A stretch of 51,471 bases of DNA from Pseudonocardia sp. TRM90224 (GTDB lineage Bacteria; Actinomycetota; Actinomycetes; Mycobacteriales; Pseudonocardiaceae), in NCBI RefSeq assembly GCF_021245725.1, contig NZ_JAJGSX010000052.1, positions 1 to 51,471 on the forward strand. Reading direction: 5' to 3'. The notes under the pieces were generated by a model. That model worked only from the letters and a program-made list of their open reading frames with translations. It was not told the DNA's origin and did no database searches. This document shows positions 6,831-15,518 of this stretch, piece by piece. Position 1 is the stretch's first letter; every line of letters starts with the position of its first letter. The position numbers and the translations under genes are program-made.

Positions 6831-9800
6831 TCGTCGGACAGCTGCTTCACGGAGTAGCCAGGTGGCACCGAGAAGTTTTGGGTGACCGGGCCGGCCGACT
6901 GCGACGAGCCACCGTGCAGGTCGACGTCCGCGATCGCCGCCCGCACCTTCCGATCCAGAGCGGTGCCGAACCCGGCAGCGAAGTCCGCCCCGATCGGTGG
7001 TGCGCTGACCGTGCTGAACTCGTCCTGCAGCGCGGTGGTGAGATCACGCGCAGCGGCGATGATCTGCGACTTCTCCGACAACAACCCGGCCGTCAACCCT
7101 TGACCCATGAACGAGCCGAGGTTGAGGAACACCCGCGACGGCGAGTTGATCTGAGCTGCGGCGGCCGTAGCAGCGGCGGCGGCGTCGGCAAGCTCCTGCG
7201 CGGCAGCGCGCACCTCTCCAACCTTCGACCGGAGCCCGTCGGCGAGGGCCTGGCCCATGTTCTCGCCGGCCGCACGGAACTGCCCAACGCTCGCGTTGAG
7301 TGCGGCGACCATGTCGTTGACACCGGTCTGCACCGCCGTCAACGCCTCGTTCATCCCGGTCTCGACCGACGTGCGGATCTCCGTCATCCCGGTCGTGACC
7401 GCGGTCGTCATCTCGGTCATGCCGGTCGTGACGGCCGTGGTCGCTTCGGTCATCGCAGTGGTAGTGGCGAGGTTGACCGCCGCCCACCCCTCGTTCATCG
7501 CGGTCTGCACGTTCGCGAACCCGACCCGCACCGACTCGACGATCGTGACGAACCCTTGCACGAACGCCGCGTTCAGCGCGATCATCCCGGTCTGAACCGC
7601 GATCACCAGGGTCGTGGAGAAGACCTCGCTGATGACCGTGCCGATGGCGGTCATGCCGGTCCGGAACGACTCCTGAATGAGGACGAACCCGGTGGTCACC
7701 GCAGTGGCCAAGGTCTGCATCGCCGTCGGGATCGTCGTCGTCGACAGCGTCGTGAACCCGGTAGTGAATGCCTGCTGCACCAACAACATGCCGATCGCGA
7801 CCGACTGTGTGATCCCGGGGAAGCCGGCGGCCACGGCCGACCCGACGAGTCCCATCCCGGTGCCCACGGACGACGCGATCGCCGGCCACGGCGTCGTGAA
7901 GCTCGCCTGCAGCGTGATCATCCGCGTCGACACGTTCGTCGCGATCAGGTCGAACCCGAGGCCGATCGCGGCGGACACGCTGGTCATCCCGGTGGTCGCC
8001 GCCAACGCGAGACCCTGCATCGACGTCGTCAGCGCCGTGTTCAGCGGGGCCAGCGACGTCGTGAACAGCGGCCCGAGCTGCGCAGCTCCGGTGGTCACCG
8101 CCGTGGAGATTTGCTGCATGCCGACGGCGGTTGTCGCACCGAGTGTGCTGAACGCGGTCTGCACGATCGGGCCGAGCCCGTCGAGGCCGGTCCGCAGCGC
8201 CCCGGTGACGGAGATCAGGCCCTCGGTGATGCCGGAGGCGATCGCGGCCATCCCGACGATCGCCGGCACCTCCAGCGCGGCGAACGAGTCCTGAACGATG
8301 GGTGGCAAACCCGACAAGGCCGACGCGATCGACTGGCCGATTGGGGTGAGCGCAGCCTCCGCCGCGGGTGGGATCGGTGCCAAGCCCGACTCGACCGCCC
8401 CGGGCAGCGGGGCAACGCCGGCGGAGATCTCACCGGGCAGCGGAGCGAACGCGTTCTTGGCGCCCTGCTGGGCGGCGGTCCCTACCTCTTGGAAACCTTG
8501 GTCGACGGTGGTCGGGATGATCCCGAGCCAGCGGTCGATGTCGTCGTCGAGGTTGCGTAGCTCCTGCCCGAACTCCGGCCCGAAGATGTCCTTCATGGCC
8601 TGGCCGGCCTTGATCGACAGATCGTCGAACCAGGTGGCTACCTCGGTGAACTTGGTCGAGATCCCGTCGAACGCGGCAAGTCCGTCGGCGATCGCGGATC
8701 CGATCCCGGAGAACGCCTCCGTGAACGTTTTGATCGCACCGACCGCGTCGGGAATGCCCTCGATCATGTTCAGCAAGTCCTGTTGGAATTGCTGGTCCTG
8801 GAAGACCGCGCCGAGTTCCTCGAACGAAGCGGTGATCTCGTCGATGACACCCTGCGGGACGTTGCTTAGCGCAGTGCCGAGACTCTCGAACACGCTGCCG
8901 ACAGCGGCACCCAACGCCGCCCAATCGAACCGGTCGAAGAACCCCGTGAGGTCGTTCAGGAATGTTGTGATCCCAGGTGCGGCACCAACGAATGCCTGAA
9001 TACCGTTGTCGACGAGGCTGACGAACGCCTCACCAACCTCACCGAGCACCTCACCGAGGCCGCGGAACGCCGCGTCGAGCTCACCTGAGGTGATGAGCCG
9101 TGAAACTGACTGCTCGAACGCCGTACCGAAACGGTTGACCGCTCCCGTCAGCGCATCGAACGCCGCAGACCGTCCGCCGACCTCAAGTAGCGCCTCAGAG
9201 ATGTTCCGGATCCCCGGCGACACATCGTTGATGGCCCGGGCAACATTCGTGAAGATCGCGGTGAGCAAACCCGAGTTGGTGGCCGCCACCGCCATCTGCG
9301 ACAAGTTGACGACGACGTTTCCGACCGCATCCGAAACACCCACCAGCCCGGCCTGCAGCTGCGGGAAGATCGGCCGGATCGTTGTGAACGCCGTCGTGAA
9401 CGAACGCAGCAACGAGGTCTCAACAGCCTTTTGAAGCCGGTCGAACTCCGGCTTCAGCGTCTTCGCGGCCTCTTTGATGCCGTCGAAACCGATCGCGAGC
9501 GCCGCGACCGGTGCTGCGACCAGGAACAGCGCAGCGGGCAGCGCAGCAACTGCAGTGGCCGCCGCGGCCCACGCCGCAGTGACCGCGGCGCCGGCCACAG
9601 CCAACCCGGCAGCCAGCGCAGACGCCTGAGCGAGAGACCCGACAACGCTGAGCGCGGACCCCGCCATCCCGCCGAGCGCGCCACCACCGCCACCGCCGGC
9701 ATTGAGCGACCCGATCGACCCACGCAGCCCGAGCAGCGCCGTCTCGATCGCCGCGATCTGCGCGAGCGTGCCCGCGGTGTCCATGTCGATGTCGATGCGG

Positions 9801-10240
9801 ATCCGGCGGCCATCCAACCGGTCGACAATCTGCTCCAGCGCCGTCAGCTCGGAGATCGCGAGCGCAACACCACCGACCGAGACACGGATGTCGATCGCAG
9901 CGTTAGACAGCGCGGCAAGCCGCGCCTGAAAAGCGGCCGCGTCAAGGTCAATGTCGGCGGTGACCGTGATCGACGAGCCGTCCAACGCCTGCAACTGCGC
10001 CCGCAGAGCAGCGGTGTCGACGTCAAAGCTGACCGGGACGCTGATCGACGCTGTGATCGCCGCGAGCTGTGTCCGCAGTTCGTTCGGGTCGACGTCGAAC
10101 TTGACCGGAACGGTCAGCTCAAGCGTCCGCTCGAGCGCGTTCAGCTCACGCTGTAGCTCGCTGCGGAACCCTGTCGTGTCGGGGCGAACCCGGACTGCGA
10201 GCTTGCCGACGACGTCGTCGCCACCGGTAGGAGAAGACAT
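6779..10240 (-). CDS. Phage tail tape measure protein
   Basis: 1153 residues, the longest gene in the element. In phages this protein sets tail length and is threaded into the cell during DNA entry. Residues ~10-185 carry four imperfect ~32-residue units of the form FDVDxxxLRAQLxAL. A Gly-rich stretch and a long hydrophobic Ala-rich segment (~190-250) follow, then a long helical region. From ~700 on are repeats built on TTGMT/TxGM (for example AVTTGMTEMTTAVTTGMTEI). The NSPSRVFLNLGSFMGQGLTAGL segment near the C-terminus is typical of the family. ATG 10240 has GGAGG 10 bp upstream. No tail tube, chaperone or baseplate gene is adjacent. Confidence 0.88.
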   Translation of the reverse strand: MSSPTGGDDVVGKLAVRVRPDTTGFRSELQRELNALERTLELTVPVKFDVDPNELRTQLAAITASISVPVSFDVDTAALRAQLQALDGSSITVTADIDLDAAAFQARLAALSNAAIDIRVSVGGVALAISELTALEQIVDRLDGRRIRIDIDMDTAGTLAQIAAIETALLGLRGSIGSLNAGGGGGGALGGMAGSALSVVGSLAQASALAAGLAVAGAAVTAAWAAAATAVAALPAALFLVAAPVAALAIGFDGIKEAAKTLKPEFDRLQKAVETSLLRSFTTAFTTIRPIFPQLQAGLVGVSDAVGNVVVNLSQMAVAATNSGLLTAIFTNVARAINDVSPGIRNISEALLEVGGRSAAFDALTGAVNRFGTAFEQSVSRLITSGELDAAFRGLGEVLGEVGEAFVSLVDNGIQAFVGAAPGITTFLNDLTGFFDRFDWAALGAAVGSVFESLGTALSNVPQGVIDEITASFEELGAVFQDQQFQQDLLNMIEGIPDAVGAIKTFTEAFSGIGSAIADGLAAFDGISTKFTEVATWFDDLSIKAGQAMKDIFGPEFGQELRNLDDDIDRWLGIIPTTVDQGFQEVGTAAQQGAKNAFAPLPGEISAGVAPLPGAVESGLAPIPPAAEAALTPIGQSIASALSGLPPIVQDSFAALEVPAIVGMAAIASGITEGLISVTGALRTGLDGLGPIVQTAFSTLGATTAVGMQQISTAVTTGAAQLGPLFTTSLAPLNTALTTSMQGLALAATTGMTSVSAAIGLGFDLIATNVSTRMITLQASFTTPWPAIASSVGTGMGLVGSAVAAGFPGITQSVAIGMLLVQQAFTTGFTTLSTTTIPTAMQTLATAVTTGFVLIQESFRTGMTAIGTVISEVFSTTLVIAVQTGMIALNAAFVQGFVTIVESVRVGFANVQTAMNEGWAAVNLATTTAMTEATTAVTTGMTEMTTAVTTGMTEIRTSVETGMNEALTAVQTGVNDMVAALNASVGQFRAAGENMGQALADGLRSKVGEVRAAAQELADAAAAATAAAAQINSPSRVFLNLGSFMGQGLTAGLLSEKSQIIAAARDLTTALQDEFSTVSAPPIGADFAAGFGTALDRKVRAAIADVDLHGGSSQSAGPVTQNFSVPPGYSVKQLSDEVGFQMRKARRGGVHAR

Positions 10241-10320
10241 TGAGGCGGGCCTCCGACACGAGAAATTCGTGTCGTGGTGTCGCCCGCCGGCGCCCGGTGC
10301 AGAAGGTCCGAGTTAACTGC

Positions 10321-10353
10321 CCTGAGCTGCGGGAAACAACCCGCGAACTCAGG
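10321..10353 (-). terminator. Hairpin between the zinc-finger gene and the tape measure gene
   Basis: CCTGAG pairs with CTCAGG and GCGGG with CCCGC around an AAACAA loop. It lies 16 bp after the minus-strand stop at 10369 and 80 bp before the tape measure start, so it can attenuate read-through into that gene. Confidence 0.55.
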
Positions 10354-10368
10354 AGTAATACTACCCCG

Positions 10369-10695
10369 CTAAGCAGGCTTCAGGAACTCCGACGAAGCCT
10401 CGGAAGCCTCCAGCAAACGGCGCAACTCGACCCGGAGCCGATCCACTTCCGCTTCCCAGAACTCCACGACCTTGTCGGCGTCGACACGGAAGTGACGCTG
10501 CTCCGTGACGGTCTTCAACCGCGCGTCCTGCAGCTTCTGCTCCGCCCGCCGCAACAAACCCTGAGCCCGGTTCAACTCGTACTCGGCCGCGCGGCGACAC
10601 ACCTGCCCGCAATACCGCTGCGGGCGGCCACGAGCCGACCTCCGCACGAAGGAACGACCGCACTGGGCACAAAGTGGGTGGCTACTTGCTGTCAT
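10369..10695 (-). CDS. Zinc-finger and coiled-coil protein, 108 aa
   Basis: From ATG 10695 the N-terminus reads MTASSHPLCAQCGRSFVRRS, then RYCGQVCRRAAEY, a CxxC...CxxxC zinc finger of the type found in small phage and element DNA-binding proteins. Residues ~45-100 form a long helix (LLRRAEQKLQDARL ... VVEFWEAEVDRLRVELRRLL) likely to dimerise. It may be a regulator of the tape measure gene just downstream, or an HNH-like fragment, but no His-Asn-His residues follow. The in-frame extension to 10743 lacks a good start. Confidence 0.6.
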   Translation of the reverse strand: MTASSHPLCAQCGRSFVRRSARGRPQRYCGQVCRRAAEYELNRAQGLLRRAEQKLQDARLKTVTEQRHFRVDADKVVEFWEAEVDRLRVELRRLLEASEASSEFLKPA

Positions 10696-11218
10696 CGGGA
10701 TTCTCCGGTGGTTTTTCGAATCGACGGCCGCCCGGACGCACATGGTGCGGTGCTATCCACGACCGGTCGAGAGCACCCGGGGGGTGGGGGTGGTGGCCAG
10801 GGGGTGGGGGGAGTCGGGGAGCTGACCGTCGGGCTGGTGGTCGGCGTGGTCGTGCTGCTCGTGGGGAGCGAGCTGCTCGTGGTCGGTGCTGCTGCGTCGG
10901 GTGTTGGTTGTGCTCGTGGTGGTGATGGTGTTGCTCGTGTTGTTGGTCGGCTGGTCACTGAGGTGATGGTGATCAGTGAGTGATCGACAACGTGTGTCGT
11001 GTCCTAGTTCGCCGCGAGTTGGACAGGTCATTAACATGCACCTGTCCTGTTGATGTTGTTACGAGCGCACTGAGGGCGGGCTGTGCTGCGTTGTGTCGTG
11101 GTGCTGTGCGTGCTGTCAGCGCTGAGCTGCACGGTGACGGTGGTGCGATGGCGTAGGGCTCAGGCGTTGTGGCGCCGCGCTGGTTGGGGTGGTGGGGAGT
11201 GGTCATCGCCTTGGCGCC
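10696..11218. other. Gene-poor GT-skewed segment
   Basis: About 520 bp with no convincing gene. The plus strand is unusually rich in G and T (long GTGGTG/GTTGTTG runs) and the six frames give only low-complexity peptides (Thr/Pro-rich on minus, Arg/Cys/Trp-rich on plus). The segment holds an inverted repeat at 11021-11047. It separates two co-directional minus-strand gene groups. It could be regulatory, encode an RNA, or be a decayed gene. Confidence 0.5.
11021..11047. promoter_or_regulatory. Operator-like inverted repeat in the gene-poor segment
   Basis: GGACAGGT (11021-11028) is mirrored by ACCTGTCC (11040-11047) around an AT-richer 11-nt spacer, CATTAACATGC. One-turn half-site spacing is typical of a dimeric repressor site rather than a terminator. 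It lies upstream, in minus-strand terms, of the zinc-finger gene at 10369-10695. Confidence 0.45.
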
Positions 11219-11551
11219 CTAGTCGGCGGGAATCAAGGTGGCGCTGACGTGGGTGGTGGCGGGGCTGGAGGCGTGCTCGACCGGCCCTGCTTCGACGGTG
11301 AACCGTCGGCCGTTGAACTCGACTGCGGCCCACGGGCCGAGCGGCGCGGTGCGGGCCATGAGGCGGTAGCCGCCGTCAATCCGCCTGTCCGACAAGGGGT
11401 CGCGCGCGCTGCTGATCGGGGTCATCAGCACGCCGGTGACGGTCACCCCCACCTCGGCCGGTCGCTTCCGGGGGTTGCCGCGAGTGTCGGTGTAGTCCTC
11501 TTCCGGGAAGACGACGATGCTGTGAGGGCCGTGATCAAGAAGCAGTGACAT
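11219..11551 (-). CDS. Putative phage head-to-tail stopper protein
   Basis: 110 residues from ATG 11551, with AAGGA 7 bp upstream. It opens with MSLLLDHGPHSIVVFPEE and has the compact all-beta pattern of actinophage head-to-tail connector (stopper) proteins: a GVTVTGVLMTPISSARD segment, then YRLMARTAPLGPWAAVEFNG, then a strand ending in SPATTHVSATLIPAD. In phages this small protein closes the head-tail junction. The frame stays open upstream to ATG 11792, which overlaps the previous stop, so a 190-aa form is possible. The family call rests on recalled motif similarity. Confidence 0.5.
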   Translation of the reverse strand: MSLLLDHGPHSIVVFPEEDYTDTRGNPRKRPAEVGVTVTGVLMTPISSARDPLSDRRIDGGYRLMARTAPLGPWAAVEFNGRRFTVEAGPVEHASSPATTHVSATLIPAD

Positions 11552-11790
11552 GGGTGGTCCTTCGTTGGGGAGCGGGAGGGTGTGCGGCCGGTGCTGCGCA
11601 GCGAGGTGAGGGGTTCCTCGCTTCGGTCCGGTGTGCGCTGGCGTCGGCGTTCCCCACGACGTCCTGCCCGGGGGCGTTGACGCAGCACCGGCTGCACGGG
11701 TGGTGGCGCCGGTCCCGCCCCGACCTGCCGTCCACCCGTGGCGACGGGCGGCAAGAGAGCTCGGGGGCCACGCGGGACCGGCGCCGGTCA

Positions 11791-12444
11791 TCAGGCCGCG
11801 TCCGGCGGCAGGTCGTTGCGGCGGACGAGCGCGGCGAGCTCGCGCGGGTCGTCGACGTGTTCGTTCGGGTCGCGGCGTTCCCCGGTGGGGGCGACGAGGT
11901 CGCTGTACTTGGCGGCGTACTCGCTCGTCAGCTCGCGCGCGAGCCCTTGCTGCCCGCCCTGGTAGGCGTTGGCGATGCGCCGGCTGGCGGTCTTCACCTG
12001 GTCTGCCCATTCGGCGCGCTGCGCGGGTGTGGCGTCGTCGCGCAGCTGCACGGTGGTGAGGTCGTCGCTGGTGACGCCGACCCGGATGCGGGAGCGCAGC
12101 AGATCCTGCAGCTGCGCTACGTGGGACCGGTCCTGCTTGGGGCGGTCCTCGCTGTACTTGGGGCGGCCGACCTTCTCGGCGAGGCTGCGCGGGTCGTTCC
12201 CGCCGCCGCCGGAGGTGAAGCCGGCGAGGTCTTCGCCGACGTCTTCGGCGAGCTGTCCGGCCTGGTCCGGCAGTCCGCTGTCGAGGGCGTTCACGATGCG
12301 GCGGGCGGTGTTGCGGATCCGCTGGCGAGCCTCGCGCCGGGCGGCGACGCTGCGGCCCTTCGTCACGACCTCGGCGATCGCTTCGTCGGTCGGGACCTGC
12401 CCGGTGGCCACAATCTCGCTGAGCAGCTGCGCGATGGCGTTCAC
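11791..12444 (-). CDS. Hypothetical helical protein, 217 aa
   Basis: From GTG 12444. The protein is largely helical and charged. An N-terminal bundle (AIAQLLSEIVATGQVPTDEA) is followed by a Gly-rich linker near residue 78, then LQDLLRSRIRVGVTSDDLTTV and a C-terminal acidic helix. It lies between the primase operon and the stopper-like gene, a position that in phages would suit a head or scaffold protein, but no such family is recognised. Its start is preceded by a 9-codon mini-ORF (12441-12470) that overlaps it. Confidence 0.55.
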   Translation of the reverse strand: MNAIAQLLSEIVATGQVPTDEAIAEVVTKGRSVAARREARQRIRNTARRIVNALDSGLPDQAGQLAEDVGEDLAGFTSGGGGNDPRSLAEKVGRPKYSEDRPKQDRSHVAQLQDLLRSRIRVGVTSDDLTTVQLRDDATPAQRAEWADQVKTASRRIANAYQGGQQGLARELTSEYAAKYSDLVAPTGERRDPNEHVDDPRELAALVRRNDLPPDAA

Positions 12445-12470
12445 GCCGCCGCCTCGGTCTTGTTGTTCAC
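12441..12470 (-). CDS. Nine-codon leader ORF
   Basis: GTG 12470 is preceded by AAAGGAAG at good spacing. It encodes VNNKTEAAA and its TGA overlaps the GTG of the 217-aa gene. The better ribosome site belongs to this leader rather than to the larger gene, so it may couple translation. It could also be chance. Confidence 0.25.
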   Translation of the reverse strand: MNNKTEAAA

Positions 12471-12491
12471 GGATCTTCCTTTCGTGGTGGG

Positions 12492-12785
12492 TCAGAGGTC
12501 TTGAAGGTCGTCGGGGCCGTAGTAGCCGGCCGACCTGGCGAGGAAGTCGTCGCGCTCAGCCGGAGTGAGCCGGGAGAGCAGCGTGTCGACGAATCCCATG
12601 AGCACCGACACGATGTGGCCGGCGAACATCGCGTCTTCCTCGTGGACGATGCGTTTCAGCTCCGCGGGCCATGCGGTGTCGTCGCGGTCGACGGTGCGGA
12701 GCATGACCAGGTGCAGGGCGCGGCGGCCTGCTTCGTTGACATCGCGGCGGACGTCCTCGTCGAACTCGTCGGGCTGGTCGGTCAT
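12492..12785 (-). CDS. Hypothetical acidic helical protein, 97 aa
   Basis: ATG 12785 overlaps the primase stop by 4 bp, so it is translated with the primase. The sequence is acidic at both ends (MTDQPDEFDEDVRRDVNEAG; YYGPDDLQDL) with two helices between, including MFAGHIVSVLMGFVDTLLSR. No known motif. Tight coupling with primase suggests an accessory role in replication, but this is inferred from position. Confidence 0.55.
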   Translation of the reverse strand: MTDQPDEFDEDVRRDVNEAGRRALHLVMLRTVDRDDTAWPAELKRIVHEEDAMFAGHIVSVLMGFVDTLLSRLTPAERDDFLARSAGYYGPDDLQDL

Positions 12786-13840
12786 GAGTCCTTCTCCTTC
12801 AACACTGCGTTGATGACGACCCGGAACTCGGCTGGCCCGAGCCGCACCAGTAGGTCGCGGGCGTCCTCGCCTTCGTTGCCGAGGAGGAGGTGCTGCACGG
12901 CGGCGCCGCGGATCAACTTCTCTGCGCAGCGGCGTCCGGCGTCGTCGTTGTCCGGGATGAGCAGGGCGTTCGGGTGGCGACCGAGCAGTTCCGCGATGCG
13001 CGACACCGGCGGATCAGCCGCGCCACCTGCCCACGTGGTCGCGTACCAGCCGGTCTTGACGAGCGCGTCCGCGGACGACTCGGACTCGCAGACGATGACG
13101 ACCTCGTCGGCGGCGATGGCCATGCGGATCTCGCGCTCGTGGTAGAGCGGGAAGTCGGCCTGCCGCCGGCCGAGGAGGCCGGGCACTCGCTCGCCCTTCG
13201 AGTTCAGCGATTCCCAGGAGACTTCCTTCGCCCGGGTGGTGGGGTGCCGCAGGCGGATCTTCCAGGCGTAGGGCTCAGGAACGCCGTACGGGTGTTCGGC
13301 CTCGAATCGGAACCCGCGATCGGCAGGCGACCCGCCGGCCTTCGGCTCGGGGAATGTCAGCTTCCGCAGGTAGAACCGAGCGTGCACCTCGGGCTTGGTG
13401 GGCGGCGCGGTCATCAGCGCGCTGCCGGGGAGCTGAAGGGCGCGGAGGACGTCGCGGAAGTCACATCCGGCGTGGCAGAACAGCAGCAGCCGGCCGTCGT
13501 CGCCTCGGGCAAGGCGGAGGCTCGCGGTGTGTTCACCTGTCGTCGCATGGCTGGGGCACTGCCACTTCCGGCCGACCTGCTGCGCACCGACGGCGGTCAG
13601 CAGCGCCTCGAACCATCGGAACGGGTCGGCATCGCCTCGGCTGGCGTGCCGGCGGGCCATGAACTCCGCGGGGGTCGGCTGCAGGGTTTGCAGGGTTTGA
13701 AGGGTTTTTCCCGGCCCGTCGCCGTTACTACTTTTACCGAAATTTCCTCCCGCGCTTGGGTGGGAAACAAATCCTGCAAACCCTGCAAACCCTGCAAGAT
13801 CGGTACGTTCCGCGTCTTCGTGACTACGCAACGTTGTCAC
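12782..13840 (-). CDS. Primase-type CHC2 zinc finger plus TOPRIM protein
   Basis: 352 residues if translation starts at GTG 13840, which overlaps the helicase stop by 17 bp. ATG 13660 is an alternative start that would remove a repetitive N-terminus. The zinc finger uses Cys94, His97, Cys122 and Cys126 (CPSH...CHAGC). The TOPRIM core has Glu252 (VVIVCESESSADAL) and Asp297-x-Asp299 (PDNDDAGR), so the metal-binding residues are intact. This domain set primes or supports replication in many phages and integrative elements. It is co-transcribed with the helicase upstream. The N-terminal part overlies an inverted array of 9-bp repeats. Confidence 0.8.
   Translation of the reverse strand: MTTLRSHEDAERTDLAGFAGFAGFVSHPSAGGNFGKSSNGDGPGKTLQTLQTLQPTPAEFMARRHASRGDADPFRWFEALLTAVGAQQVGRKWQCPSHATTGEHTASLRLARGDDGRLLLFCHAGCDFRDVLRALQLPGSALMTAPPTKPEVHARFYLRKLTFPEPKAGGSPADRGFRFEAEHPYGVPEPYAWKIRLRHPTTRAKEVSWESLNSKGERVPGLLGRRQADFPLYHEREIRMAIAADEVVIVCESESSADALVKTGWYATTWAGGAADPPVSRIAELLGRHPNALLIPDNDDAGRRCAEKLIRGAAVQHLLLGNEGEDARDLLVRLGPAEFRVVINAVLKEKDS
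13681..13797. repeat. Inverted array of 9-bp iteron-like repeats, possible replication origin
   Basis: Three units of CCTGCAAAC type lie head to tail at 13772-13797. Three near-identical units lie in the opposite orientation at 13681-13709. The ~60 bp between them includes an AT-richer stretch (GTTACTACTTTTACCG). The arrays are inside the primase frame, where they encode GFAGFAGF and LQTLQTLQ. Paired iterons around an AT-rich core within a replication gene are a common origin design. Confidence 0.5.
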
Positions 13841-15518
13841 CTCGCTGGAAGCGCTCCACCTTCCACAGGGCGAGCTTGGTTCGGTCCTCCCCGGCACGGC
13901 GGACCGTCAGGTCTCCGGCCCACCGCCCTTCGCGGTTCGCCAGCCACCTTCCAAGCGACCGGGAAAGCCCGCCCAGCCCGGCTGAGTGGTTCCTCGACAA
14001 CTTCTCCACCAGCTCCGCCGGCACGGCTTCGAGCGGGATCGGATGGGCAGCTTCGTAGTCCCTGGCAGCGTTCCACGTCGCGTTCAGCTCGCGCCCGTCG
14101 TGGACCTTGGAGAGCAACTCCTTGGCGCTCCAAGTGCTGCTGCCGACGGCCGAGTCGATGGCCTCGAGGAAATCCCGCCAGTCGTCATCACCGACCGCGA
14201 CGGTCTGCTGCGCCGACTCCTCGTGGTCGAACTCCCCCGGCACGCCGGCCACCTGCAAGATGCCGCGAACGACGGCCGACCAGTGCGCATAGTCATCGCT
14301 GGAGCGCATCTCCTGGGGCTTGCCGGCGACGATCCAGGCTCGCACCCACACCAACAGGGCGTGCAGGATCTCGCCGCGGTGCGCCGTGACGTAGGCCGGC
14401 AAGTTGGCGATGCGGAACCCGGTGCGCCTCTCCGGATCCGGCACCCTCGGGTCGATGGTCACCCAGATCGTGCGCCGCACCAGGTCCCCGCCGAGAGCGA
14501 GGTTGTTGCCCGTGATCGTCCACAGCCGGTCGTTGACCATTTCGATGTTGTTGGTGGATCCGAGGACGCGCCCGGAGTAGGCCCGCGAGGTCAGCAGGCC
14601 GGCCAGGCGCGAGCTGCGCAGGATTCCCGTCACGTTGTCGAAGACCACGATCGGCGCGGTCGTCTGGGTGAGGATCGACGTCACCGACTTCTCCAGCTCG
14701 GCATCGTCGTGCGGCATCTCGCTGCGGAAGACCCCGCCGTGGACTTCGCGTGCGAGTCGCGCGAGCAGCGACTTCCCGGAGCCGGGTTGCCGCGCCATGA
14801 TCGCGGCCAACTTGTACGGCGGAGGGCAGAGCTCACGCAGCAGCGGCGTCAGCAGCAGCCCGAGGTAGTTGGCTTCGTCGTGCTTGCCGGCCCACACGAA
14901 CTCGTCGACCAGCCCGCGCAGCAGCTTCGTGGCTGCCTTGACCTCCATCGTCGTGGGGCTGGTCGGCACCGGGGCGACCTCGACGGTCGGCAGGTAGAGG
15001 AAGTTCGTGGTGGCGTCGTAGCCCGGGGCGTCGAGGATGCTGCCGTCGTCGCGGACCATCGGCGTGTGCGTCACGCCGCGCAGCACGCGCAGGTTCGGCG
15101 CCTCGTCAATCGCGGCGAGCGCGTTGCGCACCAAGCCGGTCGGCATGAACGTCTCGACCCTGACCGGGTCCTTCGCCGGACCACCCCACTTCCACACCAA
15201 GTAGTTCAGGGCGAGCCGGGCGACGACGACCTCGGAGGTGACCTGGCTGATCGTCGCTGGCCCGTTGTCGTCGCGCTCGTCACGCGGCGGCACGTAGCCG
15301 TCTTCGTCGAGCCGGGAGCAGAACACGAGCTCGCTGCCGCGCCGCATCATCGCCGACAGGCCGCGCGCACCGAGCTCCTGCAGCACCCACCGGAACGACT
15401 CGACTGGGTTGGTGACCTCGTGGACGTCGGGGCCCCACGGGTCGGTGTCGCCGTCGAGAATCCGATGGGCACCACAGGTTGCAGACTCTGTCGAGCTGGG
15501 GAGCGAAGTCAGAGTCAT
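13824..15518 (-). CDS. P4/SF3-like replicative helicase (AAA+ ATPase)
   Basis: 564 residues from ATG 15518, which overlaps the preceding stop. The N-terminal half has no obvious catalytic motif. The ATPase core has Walker A GSGKS at 246-250 (Lys249) and Walker B VVFDN with Asp294. It is followed by a sensor-like TITGNNLAL and an Arg-rich DLVRRTIW that fits an arginine finger. The C-terminus is a winged-helix-like region. Such helicases unwind the origin of phages and integrative elements. Pairing with a separate CHC2/TOPRIM primase downstream completes a minimal replication module. Confidence 0.78.
   Translation of the reverse strand: MTLTSLPSSTESATCGAHRILDGDTDPWGPDVHEVTNPVESFRWVLQELGARGLSAMMRRGSELVFCSRLDEDGYVPPRDERDDNGPATISQVTSEVVVARLALNYLVWKWGGPAKDPVRVETFMPTGLVRNALAAIDEAPNLRVLRGVTHTPMVRDDGSILDAPGYDATTNFLYLPTVEVAPVPTSPTTMEVKAATKLLRGLVDEFVWAGKHDEANYLGLLLTPLLRELCPPPYKLAAIMARQPGSGKSLLARLAREVHGGVFRSEMPHDDAELEKSVTSILTQTTAPIVVFDNVTGILRSSRLAGLLTSRAYSGRVLGSTNNIEMVNDRLWTITGNNLALGGDLVRRTIWVTIDPRVPDPERRTGFRIANLPAYVTAHRGEILHALLVWVRAWIVAGKPQEMRSSDDYAHWSAVVRGILQVAGVPGEFDHEESAQQTVAVGDDDWRDFLEAIDSAVGSSTWSAKELLSKVHDGRELNATWNAARDYEAAHPIPLEAVPAELVEKLSRNHSAGLGGLSRSLGRWLANREGRWAGDLTVRRAGEDRTKLALWKVERFQRGDNVA

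Noticed and set aside
10240..10983. 247-residue plus-strand frame through the gene-free segment
   Set aside because: It is antisense to the zinc-finger gene at its start and ends in Gly/Val low-complexity; no ribosome site or family.
11552..11792. N-terminal extension of the stopper-like gene, or a separate small gene
   Set aside because: ATG 11792 overlaps the previous stop, but the added 80 residues are low-complexity. ATG 11551 has a good ribosome site and starts at the conserved part.
13681..13797. CRISPR array
   Set aside because: The repeats are 9 bp without spacers and in opposite orientations; no cas gene is present in the window.
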